Assembly (NCBI RefSeq): GCF_014193675.1
Contig: NZ_BLXZ01000002.1
Span: 1 to 64,000, forward strand
Reading direction: 5' to 3'
Length of the DNA stretch: 64,000 nt
Origin: Geomonas limicola
GTDB lineage: Bacteria; Desulfobacterota; Desulfuromonadia; Geobacterales; Geobacteraceae
Numbering within the stretch: position 1 is the stretch's first letter; every line of letters starts with the position of its first letter. A program made the position numbers and the translations under genes. The notes under the pieces were generated by a model. It had not been told where the DNA came from and did no database searches. It saw only the letters and a program-made list of their open reading frames with translations. Positions 35,670 to 42,718 of the stretch are shown piece by piece.

Positions 35670-35716
35670 TTGCAAAGTGTTCTCAAAAAGAGTACATACG
35701 TTCTCAAGATGAGAAC
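35670..35716 (+). promoter_or_regulatory. Promoter with two tandem palindromic operators
   Basis: TTGCAA (35670-35675), a 17-bp spacer and TACATA (35693-35698) make a sigma-70 promoter. Two 17-bp palindromes, GTTCTCAAAAAGAGTAC (35679-35695) and GTTCTCAAGATGAGAAC (35700-35716), are 21 bp apart (two helical turns). The first covers the spacer and -10, the second the start site and the ATG of the next gene. This fits autorepression by the HTH-nucleotidyltransferase. Confidence 0.75.
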
Positions 35717-36338
35717 ATCACCTCAGACACAGACCAAAAAAACTGCCGGCCTCGCCGAGAGCCTGTTCGGAGAGTACCGCAGGCGGGTGCTGGCGTTGTT
35801 GCTGTTGAGGCCAGACGAGCGTTTCCATGTTCGCGAGATTTCCCGGCTGTCGTCGGTACCAGTAGGCCCGCTGCACCGGGAGCTGAAGATCTTGGCTAAC
35901 GCTGGGATGGTTACCCGTTATACTTCAGGGAACCAGGTCCAGTACCAGGCCGAACGGGACTGCCCCATCTACCAGGAGTTGGTCGGCATTTTCCGCAAGA
36001 CAAGCGGCCTGGCGGACGTCCTGCGCGCCGCGCTGGAGCCGCTCTCCAGCACGGTGGCCTCCGCATTCGTTTTCGGGTCGGTGGCCAAGGGAGAAGAGCG
36101 CATCGACAGCGATGTCGATGTCTTGGTGGTCGGATCGGCCTCGTTCACTGACGTGGTACTGGCTCTGGCCGAGAAGCAATCTCAGCTGGGCCGGGATATC
36201 AATCCGGTCGTCATGACCGAGGGGGAATTCTCCTCCAAGCTCGCCGCCGGCGAACACTTCGTCTCGCGCATCATGAACGAGCCAAAGATCTTTTTGATAG
36301 GTACCGAGAATGACCTTGGAAAACCTGAGAAACCTTGA
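35709..36338 (+). CDS. HTH-fused nucleotidyltransferase (MNT-type antitoxin-like)
   Basis: 209 residues from the ATG at 35709. A frame from TTG at 35643 would run through the promoter. Residues about 22-80 form a winged helix-turn-helix (FHVREISRLSSVPVGPLHRE). Residues about 110-205 form a minimal nucleotidyltransferase with FVFGSVAKGEERIDSDVDVL: Gly123-Ser124 and Asp135/Asp137. In HEPN/MNT toxin-antitoxin pairs the MNT partner AMPylates the HEPN toxin. The HTH suggests it also represses the operon through the flanking palindromes. No Shine-Dalgarno precedes this ATG, and the predicted transcription start is only a few bases upstream, so the mRNA may be leaderless. The gene overlaps the HEPN-like gene by 29 nt. 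Confidence 0.85.
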   Translation: MRTSPQTQTKKTAGLAESLFGEYRRRVLALLLLRPDERFHVREISRLSSVPVGPLHRELKILANAGMVTRYTSGNQVQYQAERDCPIYQELVGIFRKTSGLADVLRAALEPLSSTVASAFVFGSVAKGEERIDSDVDVLVVGSASFTDVVLALAEKQSQLGRDINPVVMTEGEFSSKLAAGEHFVSRIMNEPKIFLIGTENDLGKPEKP

Positions 36339-36759
36339 AAAGCTGGGACAGCTGAAGAGCCACACCACCAGCCGGGAAGAGGTCACGCGGATGCTCGATG
36401 CTGCCAGGCGCAACATCGCCGATGCCGGGGTCGAGGCGATCAGCAACGAGACTCGATTCGACAGCGCCTACAAGGCGATCATGCAGCTTGCGCTCACCGC
36501 AATGATGGCCAACGGCTTTCGTCCGGACACCAAGAGACCGGGACATCACCAGACCGTGATCCAGTCCTTACCCAATACGATCGGGCTTTCCTCGGCGAGA
36601 ATGGTGGTACTCGACGTGCTGCGCCGCAAGCGAAACAACGCTGACTATTTGGGTGACGACGTCGACGAAGGGGCCATGAAACAGTGCATTTCGGACGCGG
36701 CGGACCTGTTGCGAGATGTGACGGCGTGGCTCGCCGAACACCGGCCGGATCTGGTCTAG
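36310..36759 (+). CDS. HEPN-like helical protein, partner of MNT protein
   Basis: A 149-residue all-helical protein overlapping the upstream nucleotidyltransferase by 29 nt, the arrangement of HEPN/MNT pairs. The helix with LDVLRRKRNNADYLGDD occupies the place of the HEPN catalytic motif (Arg-X4-6-His): Arg105, Arg106 and Arg108 are present, but I see no His after them (Asp112-Tyr113 instead). This is either a non-RNase sub-family or an inactive HEPN. The basic, Trp-containing C-terminus (VTAWLAEHRPDLV) ends 5 bp before a convergent gene. Assignment rests on context plus motif shape. Confidence 0.75.
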   Translation: MTLENLRNLEKLGQLKSHTTSREEVTRMLDAARRNIADAGVEAISNETRFDSAYKAIMQLALTAMMANGFRPDTKRPGHHQTVIQSLPNTIGLSSARMVVLDVLRRKRNNADYLGDDVDEGAMKQCISDAADLLRDVTAWLAEHRPDLV

Positions 36760-36764
36760 CCCTA

Positions 36765-37394
36765 TCACCTCCCCGGCCTGCCGGGTTTGCCGACCGTCCG
36801 AGCACCTGTTTTTTGACTGGGCTCCGGGACGAGACTTTCCCCCTGAAGCCACTTTTCGAACCTATCTTGGTCCTTGGTCGAGGAGGTCTCCAGCCTCCTG
36901 GAGACCTTCCGCCCAAGGACCTCCTTTTCCTGGGCTTCCCTGATATCGTCCCCGAAAAAGCTCAATCGCATCATGCAACCTCCAACCAGCACCGTCCCCA
37001 TTCCGATCAGCATCGCTATCCAGATGAAGCGCGAGTTCCAGGACATGCCCGCCAGTTCGGCCGTACATTTTCCAACCTGCTGTGCAGCCGCCGTGATCCC
37101 CTGATCAAGTGGCTGCAGCTTCGCCTCGATACCCTCTTTCACCACCTGCTCGAAGGCCGCCACCAGGTCATTCGGCAGATCCTTGTTCACGTAGGACTTG
37201 AACTGCCGGTAGAGCTTTTCGGTCTGTTCCTGCGCCTGCTGTGCGGAAGCCGAGGCCTGATCCGCCTGGTTGACGAGCGTCTCGAAGTAGTTTTTGCCCT
37301 CAGGTTCCTGCGCCGGTTTGCCGGCCGGCCTCGGCATTTCCACCCCACAGGCGCCCAGCAATTTCTCCCTGGGCGAGTCCTTTTCCTTACCCAT
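36765..37394 (-). CDS. Coiled-coil inner-membrane protein of the mobilization cluster
   Basis: Product of 209 residues. The N-terminus is hydrophilic, residues about 35-110 are rich in Gln/Ala/Glu and predicted helical, a single transmembrane segment lies at about 123-143 (FIWIAMLIGMGTVLVGG), and a basic tail ends VGKPGRPGR. The ATG at 37394 has GGGAGGTG five bases upstream; an in-frame GTG lies two codons earlier. It follows the RHH gene so closely that its ribosome site lies at that gene's stop. It resembles in layout the TraM/MobD-like membrane proteins linked with relaxases. Its function is not recognised. Confidence 0.75.
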   Translation of the reverse strand: MGKEKDSPREKLLGACGVEMPRPAGKPAQEPEGKNYFETLVNQADQASASAQQAQEQTEKLYRQFKSYVNKDLPNDLVAAFEQVVKEGIEAKLQPLDQGITAAAQQVGKCTAELAGMSWNSRFIWIAMLIGMGTVLVGGCMMRLSFFGDDIREAQEKEVLGRKVSRRLETSSTKDQDRFEKWLQGESLVPEPSQKTGARTVGKPGRPGR

Positions 37395-37396
37395 GA

Positions 37397-37750
37397 TCAC
37401 CTCCCTCTGAGGCTCCTGATCACGGCGGCGATGCCGTCGGTGAGCGCATCCACCTGCTCGCGGGTCGAGAGCTGCGGGAAAAGCTCCGAGAGTTTTCGCA
37501 CCAGCGCCTGGAGCTCCAGGGCGAGCTGGGCCTGGTGTTCCCTGAGCAGGAACATCTCTTCTTTAAGCTCCGCGAGCACCGCATCGTGGTCACCATCCGA
37601 GCTTTTCCTGGGACGAAAATTCTCCACGATGCAGCCCCGAATCAGGTCGGAAACCGTGACGTTCTCCCCGCTGTTCTGCCCCCTTTTCCGTGCCTCGGCC
37701 TGCAACTTTTTGCTCAGCTCTGCTGGCAACCTCACACTTGTTTTCCCCAT
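37397..37750 (-). CDS. Ribbon-helix-helix mobilization accessory protein
   Basis: 117 residues from the ATG at 37750, chosen for its GGGAGGT ribosome site; the open frame upstream to 37987 is not supported. The N-terminus MGKTSVRLPAELSKKLQAEA followed by VTVSDLIRGCIVENF is a ribbon-helix-helix DNA-binding fold. The remainder is a Leu/Glu/Gln helical region. Such proteins (TraY/TrwA/MobC types) bind oriT and assist the relaxase or repress the operon. It lies between the membrane protein gene and the relaxase gene, all on the minus strand. Confidence 0.8.
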   Translation of the reverse strand: MGKTSVRLPAELSKKLQAEARKRGQNSGENVTVSDLIRGCIVENFRPRKSSDGDHDAVLAELKEEMFLLREHQAQLALELQALVRKLSELFPQLSTREQVDALTDGIAAVIRSLRGR

Positions 37751-37967
37751 CCCCCACCTCCCACCATACGGCCGACAACGGAGGACACCCGGTACCACAC
37801 CGGTCTTACCGACGAATCCTGCAATCGTGCGGCCGAGACTGGCCGGTGCTATACACTTGTGCCACATGCTCCGGAAAACGTCCTCCACTGTAGGACGCGG
37901 AATTCTTGACGAACCGGCCCGTCTGACGGCCGGCGTAGCCCGCAGGGCTGCGTCTGGTGTGCAACGA

Positions 37968-37997
37968 GAAAAAGCTGCTGAGCCCAATGGCTCAGCC
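37968..37997 (-). terminator. Terminator of the relaxase gene
   Basis: GCTGAGCC (37977-37984) and GGCTCAGC (37989-37996) form a perfect 8-bp stem with a 4-nt loop. On the minus strand it continues to AGCTTTTTC. It lies about 50 bp after the relaxase stop codon. Confidence 0.7.
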
Positions 37998-38043
37998 CGC
38001 TGTTACAGCTTCTAGAAAAAAAATGATCGCACCAGTGGAAAAC

Positions 38044-41000
38044 TCAGCGCCTCAACTCCAACTCCTTCCCCATGTCAGGCAACCGCGGCTCCTTTGGTAT
38101 GCTCATTTGCGGCTGGAGTACCGGTTTGAAAAGCTCGCGATACGGAACTGGAGTATGTGGTATGCCGATACTCTCCACGCTGAGCCGGGGCATCCCATCA
38201 CCAGACTTGGCGAGCGACTTCCCCAGCGTGTCGATCTCCTTTCCCAGAACGGTGAGCGGCCGCTCCCTGAATAACTCCGCCCTCCCGAACGGGCCGAGCT
38301 CTCGGCTCTCCCGGACGACCTTGTCCAGGGTGCTCCCCTTAGTGTCCACCACTTCCACTTCGCGGGCGAGCCCCTCTTTCGAGGTGGTGAAGATGCGCGT
38401 GCCGAACTGGGCCCGGGTCACCGCCACGTTGAGCGCATTGTAGCTCGTGTGCCCATAGGCAATGTCTCCGGTGGCAGGGAGCGGCGTCTCCTTCCCAGGG
38501 CGCACCGGCGCGACCATGATGGAGTGCTCCACCGTGGCTCCTTGGCTCTTGTGGATGGTGACCGCGTAGGCGTGGTCCACCTGCCGGTAGCGGGCGAGAT
38601 CGAGCTTGACCTTGCGTCCACCCAGGTCGAGAACTGCCCCCCCTTCCCCATCCAACTCCCGCAGTGTACCGAGGTCACCGTTATTGAGCTTCAAGCCCCG
38701 GTCGTTCTTGAGCGCTACCACCCGGTCCCCCACCGCGAAGTTCCGCTCCTCCTCCCTGAAGAGCGCCGTCTTCCCGACGAGCTCGGCCGCCGGGAACTCT
38801 CTCGTCACATGGCGCACGACCTCCCCACCTTTCCTGCCGGCACGGAAGGAATACTTCACTTGGACCGCGTTCCGTTCCCGGTCCAGGGCGACCACCCGGG
38901 CCTCCGTCCCGATCCGGGCCCCCCAGTTGGCGAGCTTGCCGTCCTCGCCCTGTGTCCCGGTGAAAACCAGGGTATCTCCCTCCCGGTACCCTTCGACGGT
39001 AACGCCCTGGTGCACCGGAGTGAGCACCGCGAAAGTTTTGCCGCGCTCGATCTCCCCGGCGGCTACCCGAGCCTCGCGCACTTCCCGGTTAAGCTCCGTT
39101 TTCTCCGCATTGGTGCCCGCCACCATGAGGACCGACTGCCGCTCGCCGGCCGCCGCCCGTTCCGGGTGGCGCGCGGGTTTCCGGCTCTCCTCCAGGTAAT
39201 GCCTGACCGCTGCGCTCCTCAGCTCCGCGTGGTCCGGGATCTCGACGAGCTCCCCCCGTCCCTTAAGGCGGGACAGCGCCTCCCGCGCGTTCTCCGCGAG
39301 CGGCCGGTCCTCGCGGTTGAGTCCCCGCGCTATTTCCTTGAGCTCGGGGTCGCGCTGCCTCAGGATCTCGGTCAAATGGGCGTACTCGACCTTGCCGGCC
39401 TCGCCAAGTTCGCGAACCTGGGCCAGGAAGTTCCCCGCCGCAATCGGCTGCATCTGCTTGGTGTCCCCCAGAAGGTGGACCTTTACCTTGAGCCCATGTT
39501 CCTGAAACCTCCCCACCACATCCATGAGTTCATGAGCCTGGCGTGCCCCCACGAACCCGGCCTCGTCCAGCCGAAGGACCAGGGGGGCCTCTTTTAAAAT
39601 GGGAATTTTCTCACCCGCGATGTCTAGTATTGCCCCTGCCGAGTTCGGCCTCTGCAGGTCAAATTTGGAAGCAGCACCAAGGAAACTGTCGAGAGTGAAC
39701 CCGGGACGGCCGGTGGCGGCGCTCATCTCCCGGGCCGCCTTCCCGGTATAAGCCAGGTTGATGGTACAGGGTGCTCGCCCCGCCGGTTTCAGCACCTCCT
39801 CGTAGAAGCGCTCGATATACCCCAGCGTCCCGGTCTTTGCGGTCCCTGGATCCCCAACGGTAAGGGCGAAGGCGCTCTCCCCGGTCACCTCCTGGAGAAC
39901 CTCCTTCCATTGTCCGGCCGTGAGCCGGACGCCCTCAGAGGCCAGGCGCTCCCGGTAGGCCTCTATCTCATGGGGCGGGACGCCACTCTCGTAGGGGGTG
40001 CGGGAAAGCGTTTTAACCCTCTCCAGATTCCCGGCCTCTAGGTCGCGCATCCCGGTGGTGGTGAAGAACTCCCGCCCCCGGCTATCGCTGCCGAGGCTCA
40101 ATACTCCCGCCCGAGAGCCGATGGCCTCGTCCAGCTCCCTGACCCCGTACGCCGTTCCCGAGATCCGCACAGCCTGGTCCAGGAGGCGTTCCCGCCCGAA
40201 GACCGCCTCTTTCTCGGTAAGGTCCCGTGCCGCGAGCTCCACCATCTGCTCGGGGGCGGTTCGGGGTGCTAGTTCCGGGGAGAGGCCAATCTCACGCTCC
40301 AGCTCCTCCTTCACTTGAAGCGAACTGGTGCCGCAGGCCTCGAACCCCTTCTCGAAGATACGCTCCACGTCCTCCCTGCTTATGCTCCGCTTGGGATCCC
40401 GGGTCTCCAGGGCCGCCATCTCGTAGAGCCTGCCGTGCGGCACTCCGACGAAGCGCCCCTCCTCTCGCCAGTTGGCCACCTGCCCCTCGATCTCCACGCG
40501 CCGGCTGGAGAAGTAATCCACCAGCCGAGGATCGATCCCCTTCAGCTCGAAGAACATCTGAGAACGGTCGGTGATCCGGAAGGAGAATCCGCGCGCCTCA
40601 AGCTCCCGGGCGAGCTCCACCCGGTAGAGGAACCCCAGGTGCATCTTGTTCTGGTAGATCCCCTTGGGCTCGTTGGCCTTCCAGGCTCCCTCCGGTGTTT
40701 GGGTCAGGTTTGCAACAAAAAGGTGCGAATGAAGCTGGGGGTCGATATTACGCGAAGTGGCATGATCGAACTTGGCTGCTACCAGCGTTCCGGGAAAAAG
40801 CTCCCCGCGCTCTCGGAATAACGAGTGGTGCCGCTCCAACTGCCCTGCGATTGCGACCACTGCCGCGTCGTGCGCCTCCTTCACCGCGTCGACTCCGACC
40901 GCGTAGGCGATCGACACCGACTTGGGGGCCGAGAAGGTGCAATCGTTGCCGGCGCGGTGCCGCCCCCCTTCCACCCCGCCCGAGAGGTTGTAGGCGACGA

Positions 41001-41202
41001 TCCGGTTCCCTTCCCGGTCCTCGCCCCGGCAGATCCTCCTGAAATCCTCCTCGCCGACCGCATCTACGAGCCCAAGCGCCCGGGCCCCCCCACCGCACCA
41101 CCGGGAGTTCTGCCCGATCTCGGCCTCCCTTAGGTAGTAGTCCTCCCGGGAGAAGTACCCGCCGGCCTGGACGGCGGCCATGGCAGGAGACATAGACAGC
41201 AT
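38044..41202 (-). CDS. MobF-family conjugative relaxase-helicase (TrwC/TraI type)
   Basis: This 1052-residue protein would nick oriT, stay bound to the 5' end and unwind DNA for transfer. The N-terminal relaxase domain begins MLSMSPAMAAVQAGGYFSRE with catalytic tyrosines at Tyr16 and Tyr22/Tyr23. The three-His metal site is His147, His158 and His160 in FDHATSRNIDPQLHSHLFVA. A RecD2-like helicase follows: Walker A GDPGTAKT near 450, Walker B-like LVLRLDEAGF near 540, and the C-terminal AYAVTIHKSQGATVEHS and YNALNVAVTRAQ. GGGAGGTC precedes the ATG. It is about the length of TrwC (966) plus insertions. No coupling protein or secretion genes are nearby. Confidence 0.93.
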   Translation of the reverse strand: MLSMSPAMAAVQAGGYFSREDYYLREAEIGQNSRWCGGGARALGLVDAVGEEDFRRICRGEDREGNRIVAYNLSGGVEGGRHRAGNDCTFSAPKSVSIAYAVGVDAVKEAHDAAVVAIAGQLERHHSLFRERGELFPGTLVAAKFDHATSRNIDPQLHSHLFVANLTQTPEGAWKANEPKGIYQNKMHLGFLYRVELARELEARGFSFRITDRSQMFFELKGIDPRLVDYFSSRRVEIEGQVANWREEGRFVGVPHGRLYEMAALETRDPKRSISREDVERIFEKGFEACGTSSLQVKEELEREIGLSPELAPRTAPEQMVELAARDLTEKEAVFGRERLLDQAVRISGTAYGVRELDEAIGSRAGVLSLGSDSRGREFFTTTGMRDLEAGNLERVKTLSRTPYESGVPPHEIEAYRERLASEGVRLTAGQWKEVLQEVTGESAFALTVGDPGTAKTGTLGYIERFYEEVLKPAGRAPCTINLAYTGKAAREMSAATGRPGFTLDSFLGAASKFDLQRPNSAGAILDIAGEKIPILKEAPLVLRLDEAGFVGARQAHELMDVVGRFQEHGLKVKVHLLGDTKQMQPIAAGNFLAQVRELGEAGKVEYAHLTEILRQRDPELKEIARGLNREDRPLAENAREALSRLKGRGELVEIPDHAELRSAAVRHYLEESRKPARHPERAAAGERQSVLMVAGTNAEKTELNREVREARVAAGEIERGKTFAVLTPVHQGVTVEGYREGDTLVFTGTQGEDGKLANWGARIGTEARVVALDRERNAVQVKYSFRAGRKGGEVVRHVTREFPAAELVGKTALFREEERNFAVGDRVVALKNDRGLKLNNGDLGTLRELDGEGGAVLDLGGRKVKLDLARYRQVDHAYAVTIHKSQGATVEHSIMVAPVRPGKETPLPATGDIAYGHTSYNALNVAVTRAQFGTRIFTTSKEGLAREVEVVDTKGSTLDKVVRESRELGPFGRAELFRERPLTVLGKEIDTLGKSLAKSGDGMPRLSVESIGIPHTPVPYRELFKPVLQPQMSIPKEPRLPDMGKELELRR

Positions 41203-41492
41203 GGCGACCTCCCTGGCATCCTAGTGGATGATTAAAATAATTTGCAAATGCTAACACTTGTTTCACGAAATGCCAATAGGGCCCAAAACGTGCTCCGCCG
41301 TTGCACGCGGTCTCCGACATGTGACAATCAGACGAGTAAGCACATTTACATTGAATCCCGCTCACTTGGCGTGCTATGGTGCCGAAAATTAGGGGACTTG
41401 GGGGGATAAGCATGAAAACTAGGCTCGTTCTCAAACCGGTGCAGCGCGGTACCTAGCGCCTTGTCAGGCAGTACGGGGAGCGGCTCATATGC
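41203..41492. other. Upstream region of relaxase, candidate oriT
   Basis: 290 bp without a gene between the relaxase start and the next plus-strand gene. It has an AT-rich patch (41225-41270) and an inverted repeat CGTGC/GCACG around 41291-41316. A relaxase origin of transfer commonly sits here, but I could not identify a nic consensus. Confidence 0.35.
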
Positions 41493-41774
41493 GTGCGCTT
41501 CCGTTACGACGAAAAACTGAGCCGGCGCCTGAAGACGGTCGAGCTGATAGTCGAAACCTGCCCCTGGGATCTGCCAGCCAAAGACTATTCACCTGACTCC
41601 CTGGTGTCCCTGTACATCGAGGCCGGCGAGCTGGAGAGGCGCTCCCAAGTGAAGGCAGCCGGCGGCAGATGGTGCCCGGAAGAAGGGCTTTGGTATGTGC
41701 GCTACGGGAACATTGCAGGTACCGCGCTGGAAAGGCATATACAGGTAGGGCTGTTTGGGTCGGAATTAACATGA
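41493..41774 (+). CDS. Small hypothetical protein with KAAGGRW motif
   Basis: This 93-residue protein starts at GTG (41493) with GGGGAG upstream. The sequence begins MRFRYDEKLSRRLKTVELIV and contains VKAAGGRWCPEEGLWYVRYG, then a C-terminal helix. I recall similar short proteins near mobile elements in many proteobacteria, but I know of no function. It may be a DNA- or RNA-associated beta-rich protein. No membrane segment or catalytic motif is visible. Confidence 0.65.
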   Translation: MRFRYDEKLSRRLKTVELIVETCPWDLPAKDYSPDSLVSLYIEAGELERRSQVKAAGGRWCPEEGLWYVRYGNIAGTALERHIQVGLFGSELT

Positions 41775-41919
41775 GAAAAGCATCTGCCAGTAGATACTGA
41801 TGCCGTATCCACTGTCAAATATCCTATATAGCCATAGATACTTGCATCTATGCATGGACATAATTACTTTGTGGATAATAAGATGTTGGGGAACCAGCAG
41901 AAGCACTTGGAGATGAACC

Positions 41920-42414
41920 ATGCCAGACAGCTTAGTAAATGGACTCTTTGCGCTTTTGGGTGCTGCGATTGCTGGGCTAGTGGGATACGTCTCTGCAATA
42001 GGCGCTGCTGTAAGAAAAGAAAAAAATCAGGCGGTCATCGAGTTTCAATCCTCTTTTCAACCTACGCTGGCAAAGATTGACCCACATCTTGGACTTGGAA
42101 TAAATGATTTTTCTTTTCCAGGCCAGACACTAGTAAAAATTCTTGAAGAGGACTTCCCTAGGCACGTAATGGCTTATCAGAAATTCCGGCAGTTTCTGCC
42201 TACGGAAAAGCAACTTGCTTTTGATGATGCCTGGAGTGAGTACTGCCACCATAAAAGTGACGACGGCAGGGTTTATGTGCATTTCAAGAAATATTTTAAT
42301 CCTGCTACCTACGCAGACCATCTAAACGAACGTAATGTTGCCATTAGAAACCTTACTACCCTTTTGTCCTTTGCCGAACTAAATCATAAATCCCCATTTG
42401 AGTCCGGACTGTAG
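41920..42414 (+). CDS. Membrane-anchored hypothetical protein
   Basis: A 164-residue protein with one N-terminal transmembrane helix (LFALLGAAIAGLVGYVSAIGAA) and a soluble, aromatic and charged domain (FQSSFQPTLAKIDPHLGL, DFPRHVMAYQKFRQFLP, YVHFKKYFNPATYADHL). GGAGATGAACC precedes the ATG. Base composition is more AT-rich than the left half of the element. I do not recognise the family. Small membrane-anchored proteins are common effectors or sensors in defence cargo, which is only a contextual suggestion. Confidence 0.7.
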   Translation: MPDSLVNGLFALLGAAIAGLVGYVSAIGAAVRKEKNQAVIEFQSSFQPTLAKIDPHLGLGINDFSFPGQTLVKILEEDFPRHVMAYQKFRQFLPTEKQLAFDDAWSEYCHHKSDDGRVYVHFKKYFNPATYADHLNERNVAIRNLTTLLSFAELNHKSPFESGL

Positions 42415-42513
42415 ATGTTGGTGAGAGCGGGGGGGGGTAAGACAATGAGTCGTCCCAAGAATTAAAGAAAATGGCGTGCACCGTTGCGTGAAGGTTTCAT
42501 TAGCTGAGGCCGA

Positions 42514-42659
42514 GCGAATTAGGGGGACGCCCTTGCGGTCCTGCGTAACTCCATAGCCATTTAAAAATTCAGTCTTTTCGGACAGACAAAATCCAGATGG
42601 AGAGGTATGGTCGAAATATCGAGATCCGCAGGACGGCAGGGGCGTCCCCCCAACTCCCT
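42514..42659. repeat. Long inverted repeat, MITE/REP-like
   Basis: The arms at 42522-42545 (GGGGGACGCCCTTGCGGTCC, then TGCG) and 42627-42650 are nearly perfect complements over 24 nt. Similarity extends outward into GAATTAG versus GAGTTGG. About 80 bp of AT-rich unrelated sequence lies between. It sits in the gap upstream of the HNH-like gene. It could be a non-autonomous transposable remnant or encode a structured RNA. Confidence 0.7.
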
Positions 42660-42718
42660 ACGTCCCCTCGGCACCCGGCCGGAAGGTTGTCCAACTGAAG
42701 CCATTTTGAGAGGGCGTT

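Noticed and set aside
35643..35708. TTG start extending the nucleotidyltransferase by 22 residues
   Set aside because: The extension would translate the promoter and first operator. The ATG at 35709 fits the domain start better.
41820..41835. CCTATATAGCC, resembling the GntR-LacI operator
   Set aside because: It lacks the flanking TGC/GCA symmetry, lies inside the mobile element and is not at a glucan gene.
41850..42080. 76-codon plus-strand frame overlapping the membrane-anchored gene
   Set aside because: It is out of frame with the gene at 41920, which has a better ribosome site and a transmembrane helix.
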